In this document: positions 37,441 to 45,736 of the stretch, piece after piece
Position numbering within the stretch: the first letter of the stretch is position 1
Layout: each line of letters starts with the position of its first letter
Source of the DNA: an uncultured Sphingomonadaceae bacterium
Lineage (GTDB): Bacteria > Pseudomonadota > Alphaproteobacteria > Sphingomonadales > Sphingomonadaceae
DNA: 64,000 bases
Direction: 5' to 3'
Assembly: GCA_947501325.1 (NCBI GenBank)
Contig: CANMVC010000005.1
Span: 1-64,000, forward strand
Program-made: the position numbers and the translations under genes
The notes under the pieces: generated by a model
Database searches by the model: none
The model's input: only the letters and a program-made list of their open reading frames with translations
What the model was told of the DNA's origin: nothing

Positions 37441-37941
37441 TCTCGCCCCTCTGCTTCACCAGGAGCATCGCCGCTTTTTCTCCGCGAAGACGAGATCAGG
37501 CGCGGGGTGGAGCTACTTTATTTTGGCTATACCCGGCTTACCAATGCGATTGACCAAGAGCTCGCCAAACAAGGGCTGGGCCGCGCGCATCATCGGGCTT
37601 TGTACTTCATTGCACGCCAACCTGATTTGACCGTTGGAGAACTCCTGCGATTACTCGCGATTACCAAACAATCCTTGGGGCGGGTCTTGAAAGAATTGCA
37701 TGACCGGGATCTGGTCGTGACAAAAACCGGCCCGCTGGATCGCCGTCAGAAACTGCTGCGGCTAACGGACGCTGGCGCTGCTTTGGAAGCGGAACTCTTC
37801 GCACAATTGCGCGAGCGTCTTTCCGCCGCCTATGTCACCGCGGGTCAGGAATCGGTCACGGGCTTTTGGCACGTGCTGGAAGGCCTGGTTCCGGAAAGCG
37901 ACCGCCAAATGGTTTTTGATCTGCGCAAAGACAAGACCTGA
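37429..37941 (+). CDS. petP: MarR-family regulator, PetP-like
   Basis: A protein of 170 residues from the ATG at 37429 (MADISRP); an ATG at 37411 would add six residues. The winged helix contains GRAHHRALYFIARQPDLTVGELL and ITKQSLGRVLKELHDRDLV, followed by the wing LDRRQKLLRLTDAG. These match PetP, a MarR-type protein known next to the response regulator PetR in Rhodobacter and next to ilvE in many alphaproteobacteria. No petR is present in this window. A repeated motif at its start suggests that it binds its own promoter. A terminator follows. Confidence 0.85.
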   Translation: MADISRPSASPGASPLFLREDEIRRGVELLYFGYTRLTNAIDQELAKQGLGRAHHRALYFIARQPDLTVGELLRLLAITKQSLGRVLKELHDRDLVVTKTGPLDRRQKLLRLTDAGAALEAELFAQLRERLSAAYVTAGQESVTGFWHVLEGLVPESDRQMVFDLRKDKT

Positions 37942-37967
37942 ACAGACGTGAAGTTTACAATATTAAC

Positions 37968-37990
37968 ACAGTCCTTTGGGGCTGTTTTTA
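37968..37990 (+). terminator. Rho-independent terminator
   Basis: ACAGTCC pairs with GGGCTGT (one G-T pair) around a TTTG loop and TTTTA follows, 27 bp after the petP stop. Confidence 0.75.
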
Positions 37991-38073
37991 TCGCGCCATG
38001 GCACTCCTAAGTTCACACAAGTCTCACCGCTTCTTACGCACAAATCTGCAAGGCGGGATCGATTATCGGATCA

Positions 38074-38141
38074 ATATTCAAAGCTGAGAAAGAGCGGAAC
38101 AATATTATCACAGCTCCGGTGCTGTAGGAAAGCGCCTTGTC
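38074..38141. repeat. Structured ~70-bp intergenic repeat, copy B
   Basis: The partner of 16304-16373. The inner hairpin is ACAGC/GCTGT with loop TCCGGT, and the outer arms GAGAAAGAGC and GCCTTGTCTC can pair with mismatches. A partial further copy of the left end (ATATCGAGGGTGAGAA) begins near 38158. It lies between the convergent petP and GNAT genes; CCTCCTT just downstream resembles an anti-Shine-Dalgarno stretch. Confidence 0.55.
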
Positions 38142-38225
38142 TCATTCCTCCTTGCTACATATCGAGGGTGAGAATAGCGGCAAGCTGTTCGACTATCACT
38201 ACTGGGGCCACCGATTGACATCGAC

Positions 38226-38663
38226 TTAGTTAGCGAGTGATTTTTTCATAAAATATCTTGGATAGATAGGCGGCGCGCCATCGAACTGGGCAAATACCTC
38301 AAATCCATGTTTTTCATAGAATGAGCGCGCTTGGAAAGCGTAGGTATCCAGCCACATCAACACGCATTTCCGATTGCGAGCCTCTATCTCTGCCAGTTCC
38401 ATCAACCGCGACCCCAGACCTTGGCCACGCAAATCTCCGGTCAAACTTACAATGTCGATGAGGAACACATTCCAACGCGATTGCCCCCACAAGCCACCCA
38501 TAAGATCCCGGGTCTCGGCATGTCGAAGAGTAATGGCGAAGTCGCGATTATTGGGCTCACCGACACTGTCACGTGTGAACTGCCGCAGCAAATCCAAAAG
38601 ACTATCTTGAAGATCGGGACTGGGGTCTTGCTCAATAGCAACTATTGGAGACGTTTTTGGCAA
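38226..38663 (-). CDS. GNAT family N-acetyltransferase
   Basis: A protein of 145 residues with the acetyl-CoA-binding loop RGQGLGSRLM near residue 80, after the strand NVFLIDIVSL. The C-terminal FYEKHGFEVFAQ is the usual beta6-alpha4 end. The TTG start at 38663 is supported by GGGGAGG 5 bp upstream. The gene follows proC on the same strand after a 101-bp gap that contains a copy of the candidate PetP operator. The substrate is unknown. Confidence 0.88.
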   Translation of the reverse strand: MPKTSPIVAIEQDPSPDLQDSLLDLLRQFTRDSVGEPNNRDFAITLRHAETRDLMGGLWGQSRWNVFLIDIVSLTGDLRGQGLGSRLMELAEIEARNRKCVLMWLDTYAFQARSFYEKHGFEVFAQFDGAPPIYPRYFMKKSLAN

Positions 38664-38731
38664 TGTGACCTCCCCGGCCTGATTTCATTGAATTTAATAA
38701 AACAAAAGACTTACTACCCGAAAATAGTAGT

Positions 38732-38756
38732 CATCAAGATACATCAACATGACCGA
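38732..38756. promoter_or_regulatory. Second copy of candidate PetP operator
   Basis: ATCAAGATACATCAACATG agrees with the petP site at 20 of 25 positions over the aligned stretch and keeps the same 10-bp direct repeat. It lies about 70-90 bp upstream of the GNAT start and just after proC. An ACTAC/GTAGT dyad lies next to it (38713-38731). Confidence 0.45.
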
Positions 38757-38764
38757 AAACCGGC

Positions 38765-39577
38765 TTATCCCTTAGCCTCTTCCGCCATTTCCCGGTTGCG
38801 CTCCATCGCCGCTTTCAGGACATCGTGGAGCAGCGCGTTAACCCGGCCGTCGGCATCCAGCACATCCAGACCTTTGCGTGTAACGCCATTCGGACTGGCC
38901 ACTTGATTGGCAAGCTCTCCGGGACTGACATCCGAGCCGGCTGCGAGCGTTGCTGCGCCATCGACCATCGCCAGCGCCAGACGCGCCGCCTGCGCCTTCT
39001 CCATTCCCAGCTCCGCTGCGGAAACTGCCAGCGCATCGATAAACCGGAAAAGAAAGGCCGGACCAGAGCCCGACAAGGCTGTCGCGATATGCATCTGATC
39101 TTCATTCTCGAGCCATTCGGGCTGGCCGAGCGGAGAGAATAGCGCGTTCATCTGGTCTTTGAGGCCGGCATCATCCGTCTCACCGATCAAGATCATCGGC
39201 GACTTGGCCACCGTCACCGCCATATTCGGCATCAGCCGGACAATCTTCCCGGCCTTTGGGAAGGCTTGCCGCAAAATATTGATCTCGGTCCCGGCCAGCA
39301 CAGACACGATATGGCTATTCTCTCCAACCAATGGCGCGAGATGGGCGGCGACATCAGCCAGTTGATGGGGTTTCATCGCGAGCATCACCAGATCCGGTGA
39401 TGCACTTTGCGGATAATCGGCCTGTGATTGCAATCCGCCGAGAAGCGCTGAAGCATGGGGCTTAATCACTGTGACTTTTGCGCTGTCCAGACCATTATCG
39501 AGCCAGGCCCGGAGGATCGCTCCCCCCATATTGCCACAGCCGACGAACCAGATGCTGTTAAAGCCTTCGCCGATCAC
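38765..39577 (-). CDS. proC: Pyrroline-5-carboxylate reductase
   Basis: A protein of 270 residues, the usual ProC size; it performs the last step of proline synthesis with NAD(P)H. The Rossmann start IWFVGCGNMGGAIL, the MPNMAVTV segment near 110, ALSGSGPAFLFRFIDAL near 160 and the C-terminal SPNGVTRKGLDVLD are all typical. The GTG at 39577 has GGAG 6-9 bp upstream and leaves a 28-bp gap to the ybjN-like gene; a longer start at 39628 would overlap it. Confidence 0.95.
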   Translation of the reverse strand: MIGEGFNSIWFVGCGNMGGAILRAWLDNGLDSAKVTVIKPHASALLGGLQSQADYPQSASPDLVMLAMKPHQLADVAAHLAPLVGENSHIVSVLAGTEINILRQAFPKAGKIVRLMPNMAVTVAKSPMILIGETDDAGLKDQMNALFSPLGQPEWLENEDQMHIATALSGSGPAFLFRFIDALAVSAAELGMEKAQAARLALAMVDGAATLAAGSDVSPGELANQVASPNGVTRKGLDVLDADGRVNALLHDVLKAAMERNREMAEEAKG

Positions 39578-39605
39578 GCTTCGCTCCTTTATGCTGTGGC
39601 CACAC

Positions 39606-40112
39606 CTATGCTTCGCCCTGCGTATCAATCATCGCATGTTCGATGGCGTCCTGCGGACTTTTGTCGCTCCATAAGACAAATTGGAACACCGGGTAGAAGC
39701 GCTCCCATTCATCAATCGCCATATCGACAATTGTCTGGGCCTGATCGAGACCGAGCAATCCGCTGCCGCCCAGCATGATCGCGTGGCGAAACAGCAATAT
39801 ATTATTCGTCGACCAAAGATCAAAATGACCCAGCCAAAGCTGCTCGTTAATCAGGCCGAGAGACTCATAAATGACCATTTTTTTGTCATCCGGGACACGG
39901 ATGTCAGGAAGCAACAGCAATTGCAGAACATGGTCCTCGTTGCGCCAAATAGCGCGCAACTGATAGCTGGTCCAGTTGCCCTTGATCTCAACGGAAATTT
40001 CTTCGTCACTGACATGGTTGACCGACCAGCCACGCGCCTCGAAAAAAGCAACCAGCATGTCAACCGGCGGCGCCTCTTCCTGATCTAGCTCAGACCAAAC
40101 ATCGTCAAGCAT
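39606..40112 (-). CDS. YbjN domain protein
   Basis: A protein of 168 residues with the YbjN fold, similar to type III secretion chaperones in shape. The DMLVAFFEARGWSV start, the RAIWRNEDHVLQLLLLPDIRVP core and LGHFDLWSTNNILLFRHAI match family members in alphaproteobacteria. YbjN proteins are implicated in stress and motility control in E. coli; the role here is unproven. It lies between ubiK and proC, all on the minus strand. Confidence 0.85.
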   Translation of the reverse strand: MLDDVWSELDQEEAPPVDMLVAFFEARGWSVNHVSDEEISVEIKGNWTSYQLRAIWRNEDHVLQLLLLPDIRVPDDKKMVIYESLGLINEQLWLGHFDLWSTNNILLFRHAIMLGGSGLLGLDQAQTIVDMAIDEWERFYPVFQFVLWSDKSPQDAIEHAMIDTQGEA

Positions 40113-40284
40113 TACGGTTCCACATCATTTGCATCATTGCCCCTGCATCACGAGCCTTAGTGGCCCAGCCCATCATGCAGAGCAAGGCGGCGCTATGCCT
40201 TCACCGATATTGTTTGTGGGAAGACTGTGGATAATCGCCAAGGCCACCCAAAGACAAAAAGAGCGCCCAAATATGGGACGGAAA

Positions 40285-40647
40285 CTAGCTTGTGGACTTT
40301 GGCGGTGTGGTTTTCTTCGGTGCCGCTTTACGCGTCGCGGGCTTGCGCGCAGCCGGTTTTCTAGCAGCTGGCTTTCGCGTGGTGGGTTTCGCGGCGGTTG
40401 ATTTTGGTGCTGTCTTTTCCAGCGCATCGAGCCGTTTTTTCACGGCATCAGCCTCGGCGCGAGCCTTGGATGCCATTTCCTTGACCGCTTCAAATTCTTC
40501 GCGCGACACGAAATCCATTCCGCCAAACCATTCCTTTGCTCGCTCGCGCGCGCTGGCTTCAGCTTCACGGCCAACGCCGGCGACTGTACCAGCCAAACCG
40601 TTCAGGACTTTGGAAAGGTCATCAAAAAATCTGTTCTGGCTTTGCAT
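40285..40647 (-). CDS. ubiK: UbiK family accessory factor
   Basis: A protein of 120 residues. The first 80 form the BMFP/UbiK domain: a helix beginning QSQNRFFDDLSKVLNGLAG, then FVSREEFEAVKEMASKAR and a trimeric coiled coil ending RLDALEK. UbiK assists UbiJ in lipid handling during ubiquinone synthesis. The last 40 residues are a Lys/Ala/Pro/Thr-rich tail of KPAARKPATRK-type units, absent from the E. coli protein. This tail could bind nucleic acid or membranes, which is inference. Confidence 0.85.
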   Translation of the reverse strand: MQSQNRFFDDLSKVLNGLAGTVAGVGREAEASARERAKEWFGGMDFVSREEFEAVKEMASKARAEADAVKKRLDALEKTAPKSTAAKPTTRKPAARKPAARKPATRKAAPKKTTPPKSTS

Positions 40648-40690
40648 GTCAATTACTCCGTCTGGGGGTCAAGGTTGGGCTTTAATATAG

Positions 40691-41239
40691 CTATATCTGG
40701 GTACTCGCTGCGGGTACCACAAGAGTCTCAGCGCCCGGATTAAGGTCATCGATCTGCTTATTCAATATGGCTGCAAAACAAAGCCAGGCCAGATAAGGCA
40801 CCATCAACCACGCGGCCGCCTTGCGAATGCGGCCGAACACCAGAGTGGTCAAAAACGCCGCAGCGAACATCACGACAAGCAACCAAAAAGCCGAAGACAC
40901 CTGATGCATACCGAAAAATAAGGGTGACCAGGCCAGGTTCAGCGCAAATTGCACGAGAAACAGGATGATGGCGAGCCCGCGAAGCGGCGCACCGCGCGCG
41001 TTTAATATCATTGAAAAAGCAAGGCCGATCAGAATATAAAGAAGCGTCCAGGCAACGGGAAACGCCCAATTTGGCGGCTGCGCGGCCGGCTTCACCAGTG
41101 CCTGAAACCAGCGATTTTCATCCGCGGGGCCAGCAACCTGACCCGCCAGAAATCCCAATAATACGATCAAGGGAATAATGAACAGGGCCCAGCGTAAAAG
41201 CGACATGCGCAACTGGCCTTTGGATGCTATTTGGTTCAC
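40691..41239 (-). CDS. tspO: TspO/MBR family protein
   Basis: A membrane protein of 182 residues with five helices. The motif WFQALVKPAAQPPNWAFPVAWTLLYILIG, NLAWSPLFFG and the final WLCFAAILN are hallmarks of TspO, the tryptophan-rich sensory protein and mitochondrial benzodiazepine-receptor homologue. It binds porphyrins and affects tetrapyrrole and oxygen responses in alphaproteobacteria. The GTG at 41239 with AAGGGA upstream is used; an ATG at 41206 is an alternative. Confidence 0.93.
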   Translation of the reverse strand: MNQIASKGQLRMSLLRWALFIIPLIVLLGFLAGQVAGPADENRWFQALVKPAAQPPNWAFPVAWTLLYILIGLAFSMILNARGAPLRGLAIILFLVQFALNLAWSPLFFGMHQVSSAFWLLVVMFAAAFLTTLVFGRIRKAAAWLMVPYLAWLCFAAILNKQIDDLNPGAETLVVPAASTQI

Positions 41240-41539
41240 GGTGTCATTCCCTTAACCCATCATGTCCTGCCCGGCTTTACGACCGCATAGAACGAATCAT
41301 ACAGCGGAAAACCGCCATGTTTCTATGGTTTCTTAGGCAATCTTACGCCGCTTTGCCAGTGGCTTGGGTCAGGCAGCGGCGAGGATCCCGATTTAGGTCA
41401 TTTGAGGGTTCGGGTGGTTGGCATCGAACAATTACACCCTATGTTAGAAACACTGGTTTGCTTGCGCGCATGATTTTCCGGCCGCCCATGGCCGCGAACA
41501 GGATTGTGACGCACAGATCGGGCTGCTAGGGGCTTTGCT
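41240..41539. other. Intergenic region before ABC transporter
   Basis: 300 bp between tspO and the ABC transporter. Short frames exist but none looks coding. A GGGGC stretch 7 bp before the ABC start codon may serve as its ribosome-binding site. No repeat or RNA is recognised. Confidence 0.3.
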
Positions 41540-43369
41540 ATGAGTGAAATTACCGATGACAATGCCCCTGAACAGGAGCCGTCAGATGCCGAGAAACCTG
41601 CGATAAAGAAAATCGGCAATTTGCGGATGATCTGGGACCGCGCCATTAAATATCCCAAGCAAATCACCTTTGCAGCCATCGCTTTGTTTGTCGCCGCCTT
41701 GGCGACCTTGGCTATTCCCTGGGGTTTCAAATATATTGTCGATGAAGGCTTCGCATCCGGCGGCGGCGATATCGCGCCATATTTTCAAATCTTGTTGGTG
41801 ATTGTGGCCGTATTGGCTGTCGCCACAGCGCTGCGCTTTTATTTTGTCAGTTGGCTCGGCGAACGGGTTGTGGCTGACATCAGGCTGGCGGTACAACGGA
41901 ATTTGCTTCGCCTTGCTCCCGGTTTTTTTGAAGAAAATCGCCCTTCGGAAATTGCATCGCGGATGACGTCGGATACAGCAGTGATCGAGCAAACGGTCGG
42001 TACCACCGTATCGGTGGCCTTGCGCAATATCATTATTGGTATTGGCGGGATCATCTTTCTCTTCACACTGGCCCCGACGCTGACAGCGGGACTGTTAATC
42101 GGTATTCCGATAGTCATTTTGCCGATCGTGTTTATCGGCCGGAAACTCAGCAATGTGTCGCGGTTTAGCCAGGACCGGGTCGCTGATGTCGGTGCTATGG
42201 TTTCGGAAACTCTAGGCGCCATGAAGATCGTCCAGGCCTTTGGCCAGGAAGCCCGCGAGCATGAAAGATTTGGTGGCGCGGTCGAGAATACATTTGAAAC
42301 GGCAAAGCGGCGGATCCGGTTGCGCGCGGCCCTGACAGCGGTTGTCATCGCACTGGTGTTTACGGGGATAACCCTGCTGATGTGGCGTGGCGCTATCGGT
42401 GTCGCTGAAGGCACGATTTCAGGCGGAACGATTGCAGCATTTGTTCTCACAGGTGGCCTGGTGGCGGGGTCTTTTGGCGCGCTGACGGAAGTTTATGGCG
42501 ATTTGTTGCGCGCGGCAGGTGCTGCCGGTCGTTTGGCGGAACTGTTATCGGAAGAGCCAGGCATTGCAGCGCCGGCCTCTCCTATCGCCTTACCGGAACC
42601 GCCGCGCGGCCAAATCTCTTTTGACAATGTTACCTTTGCATATCCTACGCGCCTGGAGACTTCGGCGCTCAAGAATTTTTCGCTGAAAGTTTCCCCCGGC
42701 GAGACCGTGGCTGTTGTCGGACCATCCGGCGCGGGCAAATCAACCTTGTTTCAACTGGCGCAACGCTTCTATGATCCACAGGGCGGCAGCGTACGGATTG
42801 ACGGCGTCGCGCTGCCATCGGCCGACCCTGCGGACATTCGCGAGCGCATGGCGCTGGTGCCGCAGGATACAGTTCTATTTGCGGCCTCCGCCCGCGACAA
42901 TTTGCGCTATGGCAAATGGGATGCGACGGACGATGAAATTTGGGCCGCCGCGCGCGCAGCCAATGCCGAGAAATTCCTGATGGAGTTGCCCGACGGGCTC
43001 GATAGCTTCATGGGCGAAGCAGGTACGCGTCTGTCTGGCGGTCAGCGTCAGCGCGTCGCGATTGCGCGCGCGCTGCTAAGGCAAACACCCATATTATTGC
43101 TGGACGAGGCGACATCGGCGCTGGATGCCGAAAGCGAGAAGTTGGTGCAGGATGCGCTGGAGCGGCTCATGCGCGATCGAACCACCATCGTCATAGCCCA
43201 TCGGCTGGCAACCATCCGGTCGGCAGATCGCATCATCGTGATGGATGAGGGGCATATTGTCGAGCAAGGCGATCATGACAGCCTGATTGCCGACAATGGT
43301 CTCTACGCAAAGCTTGCAGAGCTCCAATTTAATGGCGGCGAGCAGTCAAAGGCAGCTGTGACTGTCTGA
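41540..43369 (+). CDS. ABC transporter, fused permease and ATPase
   Basis: A half-transporter of 609 residues that works as a dimer. Six transmembrane helices occupy about 40-330. The ATPase domain has Walker A GPSGAGKSTLF near 396, the Q-loop LVPQDTVLF, the signature LSGGQRQRVAIARA near 500, Walker B ILLLDEATSALD and the H-loop IVIAHRLATI. The arrangement is that of MsbA/ATM1-like exporters of lipids, drugs or peptides; the substrate is open. It stands alone. Confidence 0.93.
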   Translation: MSEITDDNAPEQEPSDAEKPAIKKIGNLRMIWDRAIKYPKQITFAAIALFVAALATLAIPWGFKYIVDEGFASGGGDIAPYFQILLVIVAVLAVATALRFYFVSWLGERVVADIRLAVQRNLLRLAPGFFEENRPSEIASRMTSDTAVIEQTVGTTVSVALRNIIIGIGGIIFLFTLAPTLTAGLLIGIPIVILPIVFIGRKLSNVSRFSQDRVADVGAMVSETLGAMKIVQAFGQEAREHERFGGAVENTFETAKRRIRLRAALTAVVIALVFTGITLLMWRGAIGVAEGTISGGTIAAFVLTGGLVAGSFGALTEVYGDLLRAAGAAGRLAELLSEEPGIAAPASPIALPEPPRGQISFDNVTFAYPTRLETSALKNFSLKVSPGETVAVVGPSGAGKSTLFQLAQRFYDPQGGSVRIDGVALPSADPADIRERMALVPQDTVLFAASARDNLRYGKWDATDDEIWAAARAANAEKFLMELPDGLDSFMGEAGTRLSGGQRQRVAIARALLRQTPILLLDEATSALDAESEKLVQDALERLMRDRTTIVIAHRLATIRSADRIIVMDEGHIVEQGDHDSLIADNGLYAKLAELQFNGGEQSKAAVTV

Positions 43370-43740
43370 GGCGACGCACCCAAGACTATCGTTATGTATT
43401 TGGCACCGGGTATATGCTCCCGCGTCACAAGGCTGTCCTTGGCATTTTGTTGCAGATTATGGCTCAATGGGCTTGCCGCAGGACCTAGCTCTGGCGCTCT
43501 GCGTCGCTTTATGGTTCGGGGGCAGAAAGGGAAGGCAGCTCTCTTTGTGATCCTGATGAAGGCAGAACGAGCAGCGCCAAGAAGCCTATCTACGGTCGCC
43601 ATATTGAAAGCATAGACACCGTCTATCAGCCGAATGATCACAATCAAACAGTCTTGATATGCGCCATAAACGCATCGCGCTATCGCACGAAAAAGGCGAT
43701 GGATCGCTCCACCGCCTTTTGAATTTAATATCAACCGCTC
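43370..43740. other. Intergenic region with no recognised gene
   Basis: 371 bp between the ABC transporter and exbD. A minus-strand frame (43303-43734) overlaps both the ABC gene and the terminator and has no family look. Only the terminator at 43690 can be supported. Confidence 0.4.
43690..43720 (-). terminator. Rho-independent terminator with GCGA loop
   Basis: On the minus strand AAAAGGCG pairs with CGCCTTTT. After one mismatch, TGGA/TCCA closes a GCGA tetraloop, and a T-run follows. It ends the tonB-exb operon. Confidence 0.85.
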
Positions 43741-44193
43741 TTAGTTTGGCAAACGTGCTGCCTTGCCAAAGCTGCTATATTGTTCGTTACCAACAAAACC
43801 AAATTTGGTCACGCCGCTATCTTTAATCTCCGCGAGAACGCGGTCGACCGTCAGATAAGCGCTCACCGGATCGGGCTGGAACTGAAGCTCAGGCTCAGGA
43901 ACCATCGATTTGGTCTGTGCAAGATATTGTTTGATCTGCTGCAATGAAACGGGCTGATCATTCCACAATATCTGGTTGGTTGGTGTGATACCCAACCGGT
44001 TTTTCACCGGGTCAATCGGTGGTGGTGGTGGTGGATTTGGATCGTCCACCGGCAAGTCCAGTTTTACCGCGTGGGTCTGGACCGGGATGGTGATGATGAA
44101 CATGATGAGGAGAACGAGCAGGACGTCGATCAACGGCGTCGTGTTCATTTCCATCATCGGCTCGCCATCATCGCTGCCGCCGCTCATAGCCAT
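43741..44193 (-). CDS. exbD: ExbD/TolR family biopolymer transport protein
   Basis: A protein of 150 residues with one N-terminal helix (about 18-38). PLIDVLLVLLIMFIIT contains the membrane Asp needed for proton-driven energy transfer. The Pro-rich DDPNPPPPPPIDP linker and a periplasmic domain follow. It is the last of four genes of a TonB system and is the second ExbD copy. Confidence 0.92.
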   Translation of the reverse strand: MAMSGGSDDGEPMMEMNTTPLIDVLLVLLIMFIITIPVQTHAVKLDLPVDDPNPPPPPPIDPVKNRLGITPTNQILWNDQPVSLQQIKQYLAQTKSMVPEPELQFQPDPVSAYLTVDRVLAEIKDSGVTKFGFVGNEQYSSFGKAARLPN

Positions 44194-44236
44194 TAGTGCG
44201 TCTCCTTAAAAATTCTAAACTTGATGCCGTATCAGG

Positions 44237-44758
44237 CTATTCAACTGCAATCGGTGTCGACAAAAACCCGACCTTGGCAAAACCCGCGCGCTGCATGGCA
44301 AATATTGCGCCGCCAATGCACCGGTAAGGGGTGTTGATGTCACCACGGATATGCACTTCCGGCATATCTTCTGGTGTCATATTTTCTACACCGCCAAAGG
44401 CTTCGATCTGGTTTTCTAACTGGGTCACTGCTCTTTGCACCAATTCGTTGGAATCAATCGGCGTCGTGTTCCAATAGATCCGGCAATTACCACCTGGATT
44501 AGCGCCGGAATATTCCGGGTCACCAGGATCGCGTCCTGCTGAATCTGTTGTCGTAACAGCGAGCAAAACATTTTCCGGTTTGGTTGTCGTCACTTCAAAC
44601 GGTAGAACCGGCAGATCCAGCTCCACTGTCTGGATCACCACTGGAACGGCGATCAAGAAAATGATCAGCAAAACCAGCATAACGTCCACCAGCGGGGTCG
44701 TGTTAATGTCCGATAGAGGAGTTTCTGCTCCACCGCCGTCCCCAACATTCATCGCCAT
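44237..44758 (-). CDS. exbD: ExbD/TolR family biopolymer transport protein
   Basis: A protein of 173 residues with the anchor NTTPLVDVMLVLLIIFLIA, including the key membrane Asp near residue 26, and a periplasmic part holding CRIYWNTTPID and HIRGDINTPYRC. It is longer than its neighbour and its periplasmic domain has two cysteines that could pair. It lies between exbB and the second exbD; two different ExbD subunits may share one ExbB ring. Confidence 0.92.
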   Translation of the reverse strand: MAMNVGDGGGAETPLSDINTTPLVDVMLVLLIIFLIAVPVVIQTVELDLPVLPFEVTTTKPENVLLAVTTTDSAGRDPGDPEYSGANPGGNCRIYWNTTPIDSNELVQRAVTQLENQIEAFGGVENMTPEDMPEVHIRGDINTPYRCIGGAIFAMQRAGFAKVGFLSTPIAVE

Positions 44759-44885
44759 AAGATTCTATCCTCTCAAAAATATGCTTTATCGAAAAAATAG
44801 GACAAACCTAAATCCTCGAAAATCAGGAGCTGCCACGCCGTTTGCCGGAATTTCAAAGCTTCGGCAAACGGCTGTGGCTAACGCC

Positions 44886-45656
44886 TTACTTCTTTGCAGC
44901 AACCGGTTTCGCTGCTGGAGCGGTCGCAGGCTTGGTTGGTACGCCGCCTTTGTTAAGAGCTGGCTTCACAGCACCGTCTGATGAGATATAACCGAGAACG
45001 TCGTTCGAGAAGTCGCTGAGATCTTCCGCGATGCGCTTGTTACGACCCTGCAGCCAGTTATAGGCGAGAACGGCAGGAACAGCCACACCAAGACCCAGTG
45101 CGGTCATGATCAAGGCTTCACCAACAGGACCAGCAACAGCATCAATGGATGCCTGACCAGCGATACCGATTTTGATCAGTGCGCGATAAATGCCGATAAC
45201 CGTACCGAACAGACCGATAAATGGCGATGTAGCGCCAACCGTTGCAAGCCATGGAAGACCCGTAGCCAGTTTGGAGTTGATCAGTCCCTGCGAGCGATGC
45301 AGCGAACCGTGCAGCCAATCATGGGCTTCGACTGGGTCAGTCAAACGCGCGTGATCTTCTTCTGCCTTGATGCCATCGTCAACAATCTGACGATAAGCGC
45401 TGTTCTTGTCGAGTTTCGCAGCGCCTTCTTTCAAGCTGTTGGCTTTCCAGAAAGAAGCCCGAGCCGCCTGGCCTTGCTTCATGACCTTGTTCTGCTCGAA
45501 CAATTTGGAAAACAGGATGTAGAAAGAAGAAACGGACATAATTGCCAGCACGCCAAGAACGAACCAAGCGATAACACCGCCCTGTTCCATTGCTTCCCAA
45601 AAACCAAATGCGTTCTGCGGTGCGGTTCCACCGGCTGCCAAAATTTCAATAAACAT
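44886..45656 (-). CDS. exbB: MotA/TolQ/ExbB proton channel protein
   Basis: A protein of 256 residues with three helices at about 30-50, 135-160 and 175-200. The region WLATVGATSPFIGLFGTVIGIYRAL and GEALIMTALGLGVAVPAVLAYN are diagnostic of ExbB/TolQ. An Ala/Lys-rich C-terminal tail ends in AAKPVAAKK. It forms the stator that energises TonB together with ExbD. Confidence 0.94.
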   Translation of the reverse strand: MFIEILAAGGTAPQNAFGFWEAMEQGGVIAWFVLGVLAIMSVSSFYILFSKLFEQNKVMKQGQAARASFWKANSLKEGAAKLDKNSAYRQIVDDGIKAEEDHARLTDPVEAHDWLHGSLHRSQGLINSKLATGLPWLATVGATSPFIGLFGTVIGIYRALIKIGIAGQASIDAVAGPVGEALIMTALGLGVAVPAVLAYNWLQGRNKRIAEDLSDFSNDVLGYISSDGAVKPALNKGGVPTKPATAPAAKPVAAKK

Positions 45657-45736
45657 TATATATTCCCCTCAAGGATAGATTAAGCTTCAAAAAGGTTACA
45701 GCTAGGAGGCACCAGCGCCTCACAGCTGCGGTGTAC

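Noticed and set aside
43303-43734. Minus-strand frame of 143 codons after the exbD gene
   Set aside because: Overlaps the ABC transporter end and contains the terminator of the exb operon; no recognisable domain.
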